Under the pieces are notes generated by a model. That model searched no databases, had not been told where the DNA came from, and saw only the letters and a program-made list of their open reading frames with translations. Shown here in pieces: positions 1-9,449 of a stretch of 64,000 bases of DNA. Each line of letters starts with the position of its first letter. The stretch's first letter is position 1. Origin of the DNA: Nocardioides glacieisoli (GTDB taxonomy: Bacteria > Actinomycetota > Actinomycetes > Propionibacteriales > Nocardioidaceae); assembly GCF_004137245.1 (NCBI RefSeq), contig NZ_SDWS01000013.1:1-64000 (forward strand), written 5' to 3'. Position numbers and translations under genes: made by a program.

Positions 1-665
1 GATCTGCTGCTTGCTGACGACGTACCACTCAACACCTCCATGACGGGGTGTTGCGACGACCGGTTGAATCCGCCCTGCGATCCTCTGTCCGTGTGGACCA
101 CGCAACCGGCTACGTCGCCACGCCTGGCGACGGCGTTGTTCAACGCAGCCACCGCGAGCCGCGACTTCATCCGGGAGTCGATCGAGTAGCCCACGATCCG
201 GTTGGAGTACACGTCCTTGAACGCGCAGACGTAGCGCTTGCCCTCACCGGTCCAGTGCTCGGTGATGTCGCCGAGCCACAACTCGTTGGGAGCATCAGCG
301 GTGAAGTTCCGCTTGACCAGGTCGTCATGGACCGGTGGCCCCGACTTCTTGGCCTTTCCGCGAGCCTTCTTCTTCCCGAACGAGCTCCACCAGCCGTTGT
401 CCGAGCAGATCCGCCACGCGGTGCGATCAGCCATCGGCTCGCCGGCGTCGAGCGCCTCGTCGACCAGGAACCGGTACCCGAACTCCGGGTCGTCCTGATG
501 GGCGTCGAACAAGGCGTTGGCCCGGTAGGCCTCCTCGAGGTCAGCGTCGGTCACCGGAGCAGCCAGCCACCGGTAGTAGGGCTGGCGGGCGATCTTGAGG
601 ACCCGGCACGTCACCGCGACGGGAATCCCGTCCTCGGCCAACTCGCGGACGAGCGGGTACATCAT
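1..665 (-). pseudogene. IS3-family transposase OrfB, truncated
   Basis: Reading the minus strand from ATGATG at 665 gives a typical IS3-family OrfB start (MMYPLVRELAEDG), then the integrase-core motifs WLGDITEHW (first Asp) and VVHTDRGSQ (second Asp). After DRGSQ, near position 88, the usual FRSRKF-type continuation is lost and the sequence changes to unrelated residues, so the third catalytic residue (Glu) is absent. The frame stays open to the window edge. I infer a broken transposase, probably interrupted or deleted near base 88; the rest of the element may lie outside the window. Confidence 0.8.
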
Positions 666-691
666 TTTCCCGGCAGGTTGGCCTGCGACAG

Positions 692-963
692 CTAGGCCGC
701 GGCCCGACGCAGGACCTCGTTCTCCTGCTCGAGTAGCCGGATCCGCTTCTTGGCTTCGCGGAGCTCGGCATGCTCGCCGGAGGTGACGCCCGGCTTCACA
801 CCGTCCTCGACGTCGGCGGCCTTCAGCCAACCGCTCAGACACGACTCGCTGATCCCGAAGTCGGCAGCAATCTGCTTCAGGTGGACGCCAGGCTCACGGT
901 TCCTCCGACACGAACAACGTCATCGCGGAACTCTCTGGGGTAGGGCTTCGGCACGGTGGACAT
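692..963 (-). pseudogene. IS3-family OrfA (HTH protein), frameshifted
   Basis: ATG at 963 opens MSTVPKPYPREFRDDVVRV. The frame then hits a stop after about 28 codons, while the next frame continues with LKQIAADFGISESCLSGWLKAAD and a leucine-zipper-like tail ending at the TAG at 692-694. This is the usual OrfA layout of an HTH_29/HTH_38-like domain plus zipper. One base appears to be missing near 912, in the stretch that normally encodes VARNREPGVHLKQ. OrfB follows 27 bases downstream. It would be non-functional unless the missing base is a sequencing error. Confidence 0.75.
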
Positions 964-1178
964 CCTTCCAGCGGCACCTCTCGGCACCACAAGTCAGTTG
1001 TCACCTATCCATGCAGCAGACCCGTTGGAGCGACGCCTTGTTGGCGGTTTGATTCATCTGATGCCGATACGCAGACTAGCAATAACCATGAGATATGTTG
1101 TCGGCGGTGTGATCTAGGGTGTGAGGACATGCGGGATTAGGTATTGGATCGGACTGCGTCGCGTGGCACACTGCAGGT

Positions 1179-1580
1179 ATGAGCACTCAGTCGACCATCG
1201 CCCGCGGCGACCTGCGCGCCTACGAGGAGTCGGTGCGGCTGGCCACACCCGAGCTCGTCGAGCGGCTGCGCGATCTGCTCGGCGCGAAGCTGGTCGCTTA
1301 CCTGGGTTCGGTCCAGGAGACCCGAGCGGTGCGGCAGTGGGCTGACCCTGGCGACGCGCGCACGCCGTCGACCGACGTGGTCAACCGGCTGCGGATGGCC
1401 TACCGGATCGCGGCGCTGCTGCGCGAGAAGGACTCCACCGCGGTCGTTCAGGCGTGGTTCCAGGGCATGAACCCGCGTCTCGACGACGTCGCGCCGGCGC
1501 GACTGCTGCGTGAGGGCGACCTTGAGCAGGTCGGCCCAGGTGTCCTGGCGGCCGCGCGTGCATTCGCCGCGGCCGGATGA
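1179..1580 (+). CDS. Xre/MbcA/ParS-type antitoxin of a RES toxin pair
   Basis: A 133-residue protein with an N-terminal helical half and a C-terminal block with the features of the MbcA/ParS/Xre antitoxin toxin-binding domain (AWFQGMNPRLDDVAPARLL, around residues 91-110, followed by a short helical tail). Members of this family bind and neutralise RES-domain NAD-consuming toxins and autoregulate the operon. The stop overlaps the start of the RES gene by 4 nt, as expected for a translationally coupled pair. An AT-richer stretch at 1060-1130 is the likely promoter region. The family call rests on the C-terminal motif and the partner. Confidence 0.85.
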   Translation: MSTQSTIARGDLRAYEESVRLATPELVERLRDLLGAKLVAYLGSVQETRAVRQWADPGDARTPSTDVVNRLRMAYRIAALLREKDSTAVVQAWFQGMNPRLDDVAPARLLREGDLEQVGPGVLAAARAFAAAG

Positions 1581-2299
1581 CGTCAGCGGTGACTGAGCCG
1601 CCCCAGCTGGTCGTCGTCGACGCGGCCGAGGAGGTTTGGCGAGTGGGCTTCAAGCCGGACCCCTGGGTCTGGTCGGGGTGGGAGTGGGCCGGCGCAGATG
1701 GACGGTTCAACGGCCGGTGGGACGACCGGCAGGGCAATTTCCGCTCCATCTACGCCGGCTCCACCCTGCTGGCCTGCCTGCTCGAGGTCCTCGCCGGCTT
1801 CCGGCCGGACCCGACGCTCGCGTTCGAGCTCGATGACATCGTGGAGGATAACGAGGACGCCGCAGTGCATCCGACCGCCCGGGCCGGCGAGATCTCCTAC
1901 TCCTGGTTGGAGCCTCGGTCAGCAGCCACCGCAACGCTGACCGGACGCTTCTGCGCCGTCACCGCGGCCGAGTCCATCGCGGCGCTGCGTCCCCGGTTCG
2001 TCGCCCTCGCGCACCTGCTGAATCTGCACGACTTCGACGCGGCCGCGCTCAAGGACGGACGTCCGCGTGCCCTCACCCAATCGGTGGCCACCCACCTGCA
2101 CGCCACGACCGAGCTCGACGGCGTCACCTTCGCCTCCAGGCACGGCGACGACCTCGCCCTGTGGGCCATCTTTGAGCGAGCGGAGGATCCCGCGATCAGT
2201 CGTGCCCTCGACGACATCGAGCACCACCCGCTCTCTCCCGAGCACCCGGACGTCCAGGAAGCCTTCAGGATCCTCGAGCTCACCTGGTCGAAACCCTGA
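1577..2299 (+). CDS. RES-domain toxin (NAD+-degrading)
   Basis: A 240-residue protein with the RES family landmarks in order: WRVGFKPDPW near residue 22; an Arg in GRFNGRWDD around 50; a Tyr/Glu block YAGSTLLACLLEVLAGF around 61-77; and a C-terminal Ser in GVTFASRHGDDLALWAIFE around 185. RES toxins, such as MbcT of mycobacteria, break down NAD+ by phosphorolysis or hydrolysis and stop growth until the antitoxin binds. It starts at ATG 1577, overlapping the antitoxin gene. It may act in element maintenance or phage defence, given the neighbouring modification-type genes; that role is inference. Confidence 0.88.
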   Translation: MTSAVTEPPQLVVVDAAEEVWRVGFKPDPWVWSGWEWAGADGRFNGRWDDRQGNFRSIYAGSTLLACLLEVLAGFRPDPTLAFELDDIVEDNEDAAVHPTARAGEISYSWLEPRSAATATLTGRFCAVTAAESIAALRPRFVALAHLLNLHDFDAAALKDGRPRALTQSVATHLHATTELDGVTFASRHGDDLALWAIFERAEDPAISRALDDIEHHPLSPEHPDVQEAFRILELTWSKP

Positions 2300-2549
2300 C
2301 CCTCGCGGCCGCCGCGGCATCCTGTGGGCGGGTGCGCGACAGTACCTCGGCGAGGTCGCAGATCGCATCCTCGAGGAGGTTCACCGCACCCTCGAAGAGC
2401 CGGTTCAACTGCTTGAGCTCCCAGGCCTCGATCAGGGTTGCGGAAAGGCACGATATTCAACACGCGGCGGATGTTCAGACTGTCGGCCTCGTCTTTCGGC
2501 AGCCTGGCGAACGAGCACAGCGGAGAGTGTTAGCAGTTGAGTGTCAGGG
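2300..2549 (-). other. Non-coding gap with a possible gene remnant
   Basis: There is no intact gene between the RES toxin and the methyltransferase stop. In one minus-strand frame, about 2320-2440, a coding-like stretch is readable (WELKQLNRLFEGAVNLLEDA, then ICDLAEVLSRTR). It has no convincing start and is not a family I recognise. It may be the tail of a lost gene. Confidence 0.3.
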
Positions 2550-5306
2550 CTAGCTCGTGAGGGCGAGATAGTGCGCAAAGAGTGCCTCCTGCCGGTGCAA
2601 CTCCGAGGGATGCTCCTCTCGGATGCCAAAGGCCGCGTCAACAAGCCGATCGAGTTCGACGTGTGCCTCTCGCAGTGCTGCGTGCATCCGAAGGGGTTCG
2701 TAGAGTTTCGCCAGCGTTGCCCCTGGGACCTGGGCCCGGGCAGCCAGCACCTTCTCCCCCGCTTCGACGATGGCGTGATGCAGATCTCGCGAGACCGGCG
2801 GCAGCGGGAAGTTGTTCCACACGATCGTGTTCGAGAACGACAGGTCGGACTTCATCCTGCCTCCGACAGTTCTTTGCCATGTGATCATCATCGAAGAGGA
2901 TGCGATGGCGAACAGGAACCCTGTCGGGTCGGCGGTGCTGTAGACCTTGTTGCTCACGACGGTGCCGGCCTCGAGGTGCGCCACCGGGATGAAGTCTCTG
3001 TTCTCGCTGCTGACCTCAGGGATGGCGAGCACCGGGACGTCGGGCACCGGCGCGCGCTGCCCGAAGAGGTGTGAGATCGCAGCCTTCTGCCTCGTTGACG
3101 GCGCTTTGCTGTCCAGCCGGCTGGCCCGCACGCCCTCGATTCGTTCGCGGAGAACGGGTGATGTGGTGAGGGCATTTGCGGGCGCATCCAACAGCCACAG
3201 GCACCAGCGCTGTTTCCCGTTCAGGAGTTCTTCGCTTCCGATGTATGGGCGCAGGTAGCGCGCTGCAATCGCGTCTGCCGCAACGGACTGGAGCTGCTCC
3301 GGAGTGACCACGAGATGACCGCCATCGGAGGGCTTTGATCCGTAGCCGGGCGTCGTGAGTTCGGAATTGATCGGGTTGGTGCGCTTGGTTACGAGGACGT
3401 TGGGACCGTCGACGAGGTAGGCGTTGATCTGATTGACGTTGGGCACCTCCTCGGGCTGGGCCTTGAGATGGGCGTAATCGAATAGGCGAGGTCGGTCCTT
3501 GTGTCCGCGGTCGAACCCGACGACTACACAGTGGACCGCCGCTACGCCCGCGGCTTCTGAGGTCCAGGCGAAGGTTCGATGGGCGAATCGGATCCGCCAA
3601 CCGGCGCCGAACAATGGCCCGAAGAGGCGGGGAACGGGGTCGCCTTGACAGATCGAGTTCGTCGACACGAATGCCCAGAGGCCGTCGTGGTGTGCGAAGT
3701 ACTGCATCGCTCGCGCGTACCAGCCTGTGACGTAGTCCATTCTGCTCAGCGTTGTGTCGTCGCCCCACGCCGCCTGGAGCTCAGCCTTCTGCTCGGAGGT
3801 TCTGGTGTGGTCGCCGAGGAATGGCGGGTTGCCCGCGATCACGACGTCGGCTGCAGGAGGGCACACGTCGTCCCAATTCAGCCGGAGAGCGTTCCCGACC
3901 ACGATCTTGGCCTGGCGCTGGATCGGAAGTCGCTGAGGCGCCTCACCGAAGCGCTCCTTGAGTCGCAAGTCGCATTGCCGATCCATCAGGAACATTGCGG
4001 TCTCGGCGATGCGCGCCGGCCACTCGTCCACCTCGATGCCGTAGAAGTGGTCGAGCGTCACCTTGAGGTCCAAGGAGGGGTCGAACGAGAGCTGGGAGTA
4101 TCCGGTGAGGTCTTGGAGCGCGAGCATGACCTCAAGCTCTATGGCTCGCAGCTCGCGGTACGCGACGATGATGAAGTTGCCGCACCCGCAGGCGGGATCC
4201 ATGAACCGGATGTCGCCGAGCCTTTGCCACAGCGCGTTGAATGCGTTGGCGCGCTTGCGGTTGGTGTCCTTGAGCTTTGCGGCGTCGAACTCCGCGCGAA
4301 GCTCATCGAGAAAGAGTGGGTTCAGTGTCTTGAGGATGTTCTCCTCCGACGTGTAGTGCTCCCCCAGCTCGCGCCGCGTCTGGGCGTTGCGTACAGACTG
4401 GAACATGGATCCGAAGATCGCGGGGCTGATGGTGGACCAGTCGACTGCGGCAGCGTCGAGGACGGCGGTGCGGAACTCATGATCCAGTGTTGGGAGCGTG
4501 ATCGTCTCCTCGAAGATGCCGCCGTTGACGTACGGAAAGGCTGACAGTTCGGCAGCGAGGCCGACCCGGGTGCTGGGCGGCATGTCGAGAACCCCGAACA
4601 GTTCGTTGAGCCGCTCACCCACGTCGGTTCCGTCCCGCGCGGTGTGGTCCTTGATGAAGTCCTGGAAGAGATTTGGGGCCCACATCTCCGTGTCGTCACC
4701 GAAGAGTAGGAACAGGACCCGCGCCAGGCTCGCGGAGATCTCGTGGTCTCGCTGCTTCGGGTCGTAGCCGGCCGAGTAGGCCTTCTCAACCGCGGCGTAC
4801 ATCCTGGCCATGAGTTTCGAGGCCCGCTTGGTCTCGTTCTTGCTCTCGACATCGAACGCTCCGCGCACCTTGGAGAGCACCGCGTTCACGTCGAGCAGGG
4901 CATCGTCGGGTAGGCGGATCGCCTCGAGTTTGTGCGCGAACTTCGGGTCGTTGGAGCCGGCTCTGTGCACATGGCGGGCTGGTCTCGAGACCACGCCCGC
5001 ACCGTTGCTGGTCCGCGAGGGCCAGCGCCAGGCCTGCTTGTCGTCCGCGTGGAAGATCACCAGCCGGTTTGTGGTGGTCTTCGCAAGAAGGCGATCCATC
5101 TGAGCCTCGACAGCTGAACCGGGAAATGCCGGCACCTCCCAGACCCGAAGGCCCTTGTAGGAGGAGACGTTTGTGGCAGTGAGTGTGGCGCCGTCCTCGA
5201 GCTGCAAGGTCACGGGCTGGTGGTCCGGAGCGCCCCAGTTCAAGTCGTACCGGAACAGCTCGCCGTAATTGCGCTTCTCGGACTGGCCGACCAGGTCTTG
5301 GGTCAT
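2550..5306 (-). CDS. Eco57I/Class IIL-like adenine-specific DNA methyltransferase
   Basis: A 918-residue protein starting at ATG 5306, inside an ATGA overlap with the upstream helicase gene; the longer open frame is only the shadow of that gene. It has an N-terminal helical region, SAM-binding motif I FMDPACGCGNF at about 368-378, catalytic motif IV NPPF at about 493-496, and a C-terminal target-recognition region ending in a helical tail. This arrangement belongs to the Eco57I/MmeI-like N6-adenine methyltransferases of restriction and BREX/DISARM-type systems. No clear PD-(D/E)XK nuclease motif is visible at the N terminus, so cleavage or translocation is probably supplied by the coupled PLD-SNF2 protein. 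Likely role: self-DNA marking. Confidence 0.85.
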   Translation of the reverse strand: MTQDLVGQSEKRNYGELFRYDLNWGAPDHQPVTLQLEDGATLTATNVSSYKGLRVWEVPAFPGSAVEAQMDRLLAKTTTNRLVIFHADDKQAWRWPSRTSNGAGVVSRPARHVHRAGSNDPKFAHKLEAIRLPDDALLDVNAVLSKVRGAFDVESKNETKRASKLMARMYAAVEKAYSAGYDPKQRDHEISASLARVLFLLFGDDTEMWAPNLFQDFIKDHTARDGTDVGERLNELFGVLDMPPSTRVGLAAELSAFPYVNGGIFEETITLPTLDHEFRTAVLDAAAVDWSTISPAIFGSMFQSVRNAQTRRELGEHYTSEENILKTLNPLFLDELRAEFDAAKLKDTNRKRANAFNALWQRLGDIRFMDPACGCGNFIIVAYRELRAIELEVMLALQDLTGYSQLSFDPSLDLKVTLDHFYGIEVDEWPARIAETAMFLMDRQCDLRLKERFGEAPQRLPIQRQAKIVVGNALRLNWDDVCPPAADVVIAGNPPFLGDHTRTSEQKAELQAAWGDDTTLSRMDYVTGWYARAMQYFAHHDGLWAFVSTNSICQGDPVPRLFGPLFGAGWRIRFAHRTFAWTSEAAGVAAVHCVVVGFDRGHKDRPRLFDYAHLKAQPEEVPNVNQINAYLVDGPNVLVTKRTNPINSELTTPGYGSKPSDGGHLVVTPEQLQSVAADAIAARYLRPYIGSEELLNGKQRWCLWLLDAPANALTTSPVLRERIEGVRASRLDSKAPSTRQKAAISHLFGQRAPVPDVPVLAIPEVSSENRDFIPVAHLEAGTVVSNKVYSTADPTGFLFAIASSSMMITWQRTVGGRMKSDLSFSNTIVWNNFPLPPVSRDLHHAIVEAGEKVLAARAQVPGATLAKLYEPLRMHAALREAHVELDRLVDAAFGIREEHPSELHRQEALFAHYLALTS

Positions 5307-8300
5307 CGGTCCGTCACTCCGATCGAGCACACGATCTGGATCTCGTCCTTCTGGGTCGCGCCGATCACGAGACGGTCCTCCTCGTGCAGCTGCTTCGCCA
5401 GGTCCGCGAGATCCTGCTCCCCGTACCTGCTCCTGCGCGCCTGGCGCAGTCTCAGGTTCGCGTGCTCGGTCAGGGGGCGGTCCATCATCGCGGAGAGGGC
5501 CTCTGCCGCGTCGGCTCCGAAAATTGTGCCGCCGAGCCGCTCGACCGCCCATTTGCGGATGCCCTTGAGGTTGCCTGCCGTGACCATCTCGGTGGTCATC
5601 TTGTCTCGCACGAGTCGGGTCTCCCGCTCGAAGTGGTCAGCTCGTAGATCTGCGGTGGGTGTCGACTCCTGGGCCCGGAAAATGTGCAGAGCTTCGAGCG
5701 GGGTGAGCAGCCGCTCGACCAGGTTGCCGCCGCCATCGTTGTAGGAGGTGGCGAAGGCGTCAACGCCGGAGGTGGTGCTGGCGTAGCAGGTGACACCAGT
5801 GCGGGTCTCGTGGTCGTAGGGCTCGCGGGTGCTGTGAATCATGTCCTGCATCCGGGTCACCCGGTGTGCCAGCTCGGGCTTGTTGTCCTTTGCCCGAGAC
5901 CAGACCAGCCAGGCCTCGCTGACGGCGTCAGCCTCGCCCTCGGCAGAATCGAGCTCGTCCTCGTCGGGCACGTTGCCCTTGTACAGGTCGTCGAGGATGT
6001 TGATCTCGTCGTCGTCGCCGAAGAACCGCTCGTCGGAACCGAACGCCGCGGCGTTGTCTCCCAGCCGCTGCCGGATCCGCTGGCGCAGCCGGATCGCCTG
6101 CTCGATCTTCTCGTGAGTGATCAGGTAGATGAAGACCTCCTCGGCCTTCTGCCCAACCCGGTCGACACGACCGGCCCGCTGGATGATCCGGATGATCGCC
6201 CAGGGCAGGTCGTAGTTCACCACGATGTGGGAGTCCTGGAGGTTCTGGCCCTCCGAAAGTACGTCGGTGGCTACCAGCACGTCGATCGGGTGCTCGACGT
6301 CGTGGTGCATCTCCGCGTCACCCGGCAGTTGGTTACTGTCCGGAGAGAACCTGCGGGCGATGCTCGAGGCGTCCTCGGTCTGGCCGGAGGCGATCCCGAC
6401 ATTCGCGACGCCGGCTTCCCGAAGGGCCTCGGTGACGTACTCGGCGGTGTCGACGTACTCGGTGAAGATCAGCACCTTCTCACCCGGGTGCTCGGTGCGC
6501 AGCAGGTCGACCAGGGCGTTGACCTTGGAGTCCTTGCTGGAGTCCCAGGCACCGAACATGTCGAGCAGCTCGGTGAGGATCCGGTTGTCCCTCTCGAGGT
6601 CCTTACGCAGCGTCTTCTTGAAGATCTTGGTGCTCAGCCACTTCGTCGAAGCCGGCAACTTCCGCTGCAGCTCGTTGTAGCGGGTCTCCATCGAGCCGTG
6701 CAGATCGGTCTCGTCATCGAGCTCACGGTCGCTGACCATGAACTGGTGGTCGCTGAAGCTTCCAAGTGGGACGTCGAGGCCCTGGTCGATGGCGTAGACG
6801 AACAGCTCGTTACGGGCTCGCTGCCGCTGGAGGCTGAGGATGAACGAGTGCCCGGATGAGGACAGCCGCTTGAACAGACCAATGCGCACGAACCCGCTGA
6901 CGTTGCCGCGCCCAGAGCGGATGTCGGCCAAGATCTTGGCGTCCTGATCCGAGTGAGATGCCTTGGGGTCGTCGTAGTCGGCCAGCCGGTACCGGGGCAA
7001 GGTGAGGTCGCGGATCGCGTCGAGAGTGTCCTCGGCCTCCATCAACCGCGCCGGGTCGTCTTTGGCGAACTTGTGGGTCAGCGGCTTGGCGACGCGGGTG
7101 GGGAAGTGGAACCGCTGCCCGTTGGCGAACTGCAGGTACTCCCGCTCCCCCAACGTTCCGTCCGGGAGGGTGAACGACTCCTTCTTTGCTGTCCGCTTCA
7201 CGAACGACCGGGTACGGCGCACTAGGTGGTCGGACATGAGCCGCTTCCAGTCCTCGGCCTCCTCGGACCGCCGGAACGCCGCCAGCGTGGTGACCTTCCC
7301 GTCAACCCGCTCGGCCAGGGTCGGGTCCTTCTGCATGGCCACCGTGGGTTGGATCCCAAGGTCCTCGTCGTCCTCGATGTACAGACCGATCTGGTTGGCT
7401 ACATCGGCGAAGGCAAGGTTGTAGGGCGTCGCGGTCAGCAGCAGCACGTTCGACCCGTTGCGCCGGACGTACTCCCTGATAGCTTCCGAGGCCTTGGTGG
7501 CGTTGTTGCGCAGGTTATGTGACTCGTCGCAGATGACCAGGTGGAACCGCTTGAGCTCCGGGAGCTTCTTGTCGGCCATCGAGTACGGGATCACCCGGGC
7601 GCCAGTGAGGTCGTACCGCTCGATGTGCTCCTCCCACATCCGCTCGAGGTTCTTCGGACACAGCACGAGGGTGGTGTAGTCCTCGGCTGCCTCGAGCATG
7701 AGCGCGGTCGCGACGGCGGTCAGCGTCTTGCCGAGACCGACCACGTCGCCCAGCATCGTTCCGCCGCGGCGCACGATCCGGCGGGCCAGCGTGCGCACTG
7801 CGGTCTCCTGATAGTCCAAAAGCAGGTTCTGCATCGACGGCGGCAGCACGTACCCCATACCCTCGCGAGCGTCCTCGGACAGGCTGTGGCAGACCTTGAG
7901 GTAGACCTCGTACGGCGTCGGCTGCTGATCCGAGGCCCACGACTCCGCAATGAGGTCGATGATCTCGGCGGTGATCCGCAGGGAGAACTTGCTGTTCCAC
8001 CGGTCCTCGAACCAACTCGCCAGCTTCTGGGTGGCGTCCTCGTCGCGCACGTCGATGTTCAGCTCGAGGTTTCTGTAGAACCCGGCGGCGGTCAGGTTGG
8101 ACGACCCGACGTAGGCCCGCTGCTTGGCCATCGGGTTCTCCGGCGCGTGGAAAATGTATGTCTTGCCGTGCAGAGGCGCGTCAGTGAAGACCTTCATCTC
8201 CACCGCCCCGGACTCCAGCTGGTCACGCAACTGCTGCAGGGTCTGCTGCTCGGCTCGGTTCGGGATGCCACGCATCAGCTGGGTCCGCAGGTGCCGCACC

Positions 8301-8614
8301 AGTTGGTCCTTGGCCGCCATGGCCTTCTCGAGGCTGTTGAGGTCCGCGCCGTATGCCGCTGGCTGTACCTGCTCCTGAAGCGCGCTCAACATCGCCGCTG
8401 CCTCGGACGGCATCACCATCCCGACCAGCACCCGCGCGGTCGGGGTCTCGCGGCTCTCCTGCGGCTTCGCGTCGACGATGTCTGCGAACCCACTCCACCC
8501 GCGCAAGTCGACGTATCCAGTCGCTACGTCGACGGAATCGAAGTTCGTCAGGTCGCCTTGGAGAGCAGGGCCGAGCCTCGACTCATCGGTGATGTTGTCG
8601 AAGATGCTCGGCAC
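5303..8614 (-). CDS. PLD-nuclease/SNF2 helicase fusion (defence-type)
   Basis: A 1103-residue protein. Residues about 20-215 form a phospholipase-D-type nuclease domain with HGK at 149-151 and SSN at 171-173. A SNF2/RapA-like superfamily 2 helicase follows: Walker A VVGLGKT near 291-297, DEAH-like CDESHNLRN near 360, LTATP near 390, and helicase C-terminal motifs SEGQNLQ and QRAGRVDRVGQ. PLD-type nuclease plus SNF2 motor is the effector layout of several restriction-like systems; DISARM keeps the two functions in separate proteins. The 4-nt overlap with the methyltransferase implies a single operon transcribed from upstream of 8614. I could not assign it to a named system. Confidence 0.88.
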   Translation of the reverse strand: MPSIFDNITDESRLGPALQGDLTNFDSVDVATGYVDLRGWSGFADIVDAKPQESRETPTARVLVGMVMPSEAAAMLSALQEQVQPAAYGADLNSLEKAMAAKDQLVRHLRTQLMRGIPNRAEQQTLQQLRDQLESGAVEMKVFTDAPLHGKTYIFHAPENPMAKQRAYVGSSNLTAAGFYRNLELNIDVRDEDATQKLASWFEDRWNSKFSLRITAEIIDLIAESWASDQQPTPYEVYLKVCHSLSEDAREGMGYVLPPSMQNLLLDYQETAVRTLARRIVRRGGTMLGDVVGLGKTLTAVATALMLEAAEDYTTLVLCPKNLERMWEEHIERYDLTGARVIPYSMADKKLPELKRFHLVICDESHNLRNNATKASEAIREYVRRNGSNVLLLTATPYNLAFADVANQIGLYIEDDEDLGIQPTVAMQKDPTLAERVDGKVTTLAAFRRSEEAEDWKRLMSDHLVRRTRSFVKRTAKKESFTLPDGTLGEREYLQFANGQRFHFPTRVAKPLTHKFAKDDPARLMEAEDTLDAIRDLTLPRYRLADYDDPKASHSDQDAKILADIRSGRGNVSGFVRIGLFKRLSSSGHSFILSLQRQRARNELFVYAIDQGLDVPLGSFSDHQFMVSDRELDDETDLHGSMETRYNELQRKLPASTKWLSTKIFKKTLRKDLERDNRILTELLDMFGAWDSSKDSKVNALVDLLRTEHPGEKVLIFTEYVDTAEYVTEALREAGVANVGIASGQTEDASSIARRFSPDSNQLPGDAEMHHDVEHPIDVLVATDVLSEGQNLQDSHIVVNYDLPWAIIRIIQRAGRVDRVGQKAEEVFIYLITHEKIEQAIRLRQRIRQRLGDNAAAFGSDERFFGDDDEINILDDLYKGNVPDEDELDSAEGEADAVSEAWLVWSRAKDNKPELAHRVTRMQDMIHSTREPYDHETRTGVTCYASTTSGVDAFATSYNDGGGNLVERLLTPLEALHIFRAQESTPTADLRADHFERETRLVRDKMTTEMVTAGNLKGIRKWAVERLGGTIFGADAAEALSAMMDRPLTEHANLRLRQARRSRYGEQDLADLAKQLHEEDRLVIGATQKDEIQIVCSIGVTDR

Positions 8615-8764
8615 TCAGGTTCCCTCTCGTTGACTCTCCTGCGACGGTATCCACACCCATGGCCCAAGTGGGCGGACTCCAGCCAACCAGACCGACCTGC
8701 GATCGACACTACGACGCACCTGCGCCCGCTCTGTGATGGCCGCGATGTCCTGCGGATCGACCGG

Positions 8765-9295
8765 TCAGATGGCGGCCGGAGCGGCGGCAATCGTCACCAC
8801 GACGTCGTGGCCGAGTGAGGGATCGATTGCGACGTGGAGGCCGAGGTCGGTAATCCGCCCATCCTTCGGGTGCCAGTCGCGCTCGGCGCGGGTGCGGCCG
8901 AGAAGCGGGTCCAGGGCATCGATCGTTGGTTTCCAGAGGTTAAGCCAGTTGCGGTGCGGGCCGACGACGAAGGCGACCTGCAGCTGGACGCCCCCCGCGG
9001 GGATCTCAGCGTCGCCGGCGACCGCGGCGCGTACCTGCTCCTTGTATGGCTTGACCTGGGACGAAGCGGTGGTGCGCACCGTGTAGGTCGCCTCCGGGGC
9101 CGGGGTCTCGCGCGCGGGTGCGACAAGAACTCTCGAGGTGTCCGCGTGCCGCTTGGTGCACCACACCGACACCAGGTCCTCGCTGCGCAGGTGTGTGGCC
9201 AGCGGGAAGGCGTAGTTGTCCAGGTCAGCCATGTCGATGAGGTCGCGGCCAGTTGGCAGCCCTACGTCGAGGCGGAACGCCCACGGGCCACTCAC
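8765..9295 (-). CDS. Hypothetical protein, possible RusA-like fold
   Basis: A 176-residue product from GTG 9295, which overlaps the preceding stop (GTGA). The family is not firmly recognised. The C-terminal half reads RNWLNLWKPTIDALDPLLG, then WHPKDGRITDLGLH; this spacing resembles the metal-binding Asp region of RusA-type Holliday-junction resolvases (DxxNLxKxxxDAL, then DD), but the match is loose. It sits last in a run of overlapping minus-strand genes and 150 bases upstream of the helicase gene. It could be a DNA-processing protein of the mobile element or an accessory of the defence module. Confidence 0.55.
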   Translation of the reverse strand: MSGPWAFRLDVGLPTGRDLIDMADLDNYAFPLATHLRSEDLVSVWCTKRHADTSRVLVAPARETPAPEATYTVRTTASSQVKPYKEQVRAAVAGDAEIPAGGVQLQVAFVVGPHRNWLNLWKPTIDALDPLLGRTRAERDWHPKDGRITDLGLHVAIDPSLGHDVVVTIAAAPAAI

Positions 9296-9449
9296 AATCG
9301 CGGGCGCCAGAGCTCGGCGGTGTCCTCGAGGTACTCGCGCAACCGGACCTGGTCGGGGTCGGTGGCCTTGTTCCAACTGGCAGTCGCGAGGGCATCCGGA
9401 GCGTCAGCCCATCGCCCTCCGGCCTCGCGTACCAGCGGGCGGCGGTCAT
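9292..9449 (-). pseudogene. Small ORF (about 52 aa) with internal frameshift
   Basis: ATG at 9449 overlaps the stop of the nuclease-like gene (ATGA) and begins MTAARWYAR. In the next frame the reading continues as ASWNKATDPDQVRLREYLED and ends TAELWRPRL at the TGA overlapping the next GTG. The two halves look like one small gene split by a one-base indel near 9410. Both ends fit the overlap style of the operon, which supports a real gene. The family is unknown. Confidence 0.5.

Noticed and set aside
5684..6859. 391-codon plus-strand open frame
   Set aside because: Antisense to the SNF2 helicase motifs; composition typical of a mirror frame.
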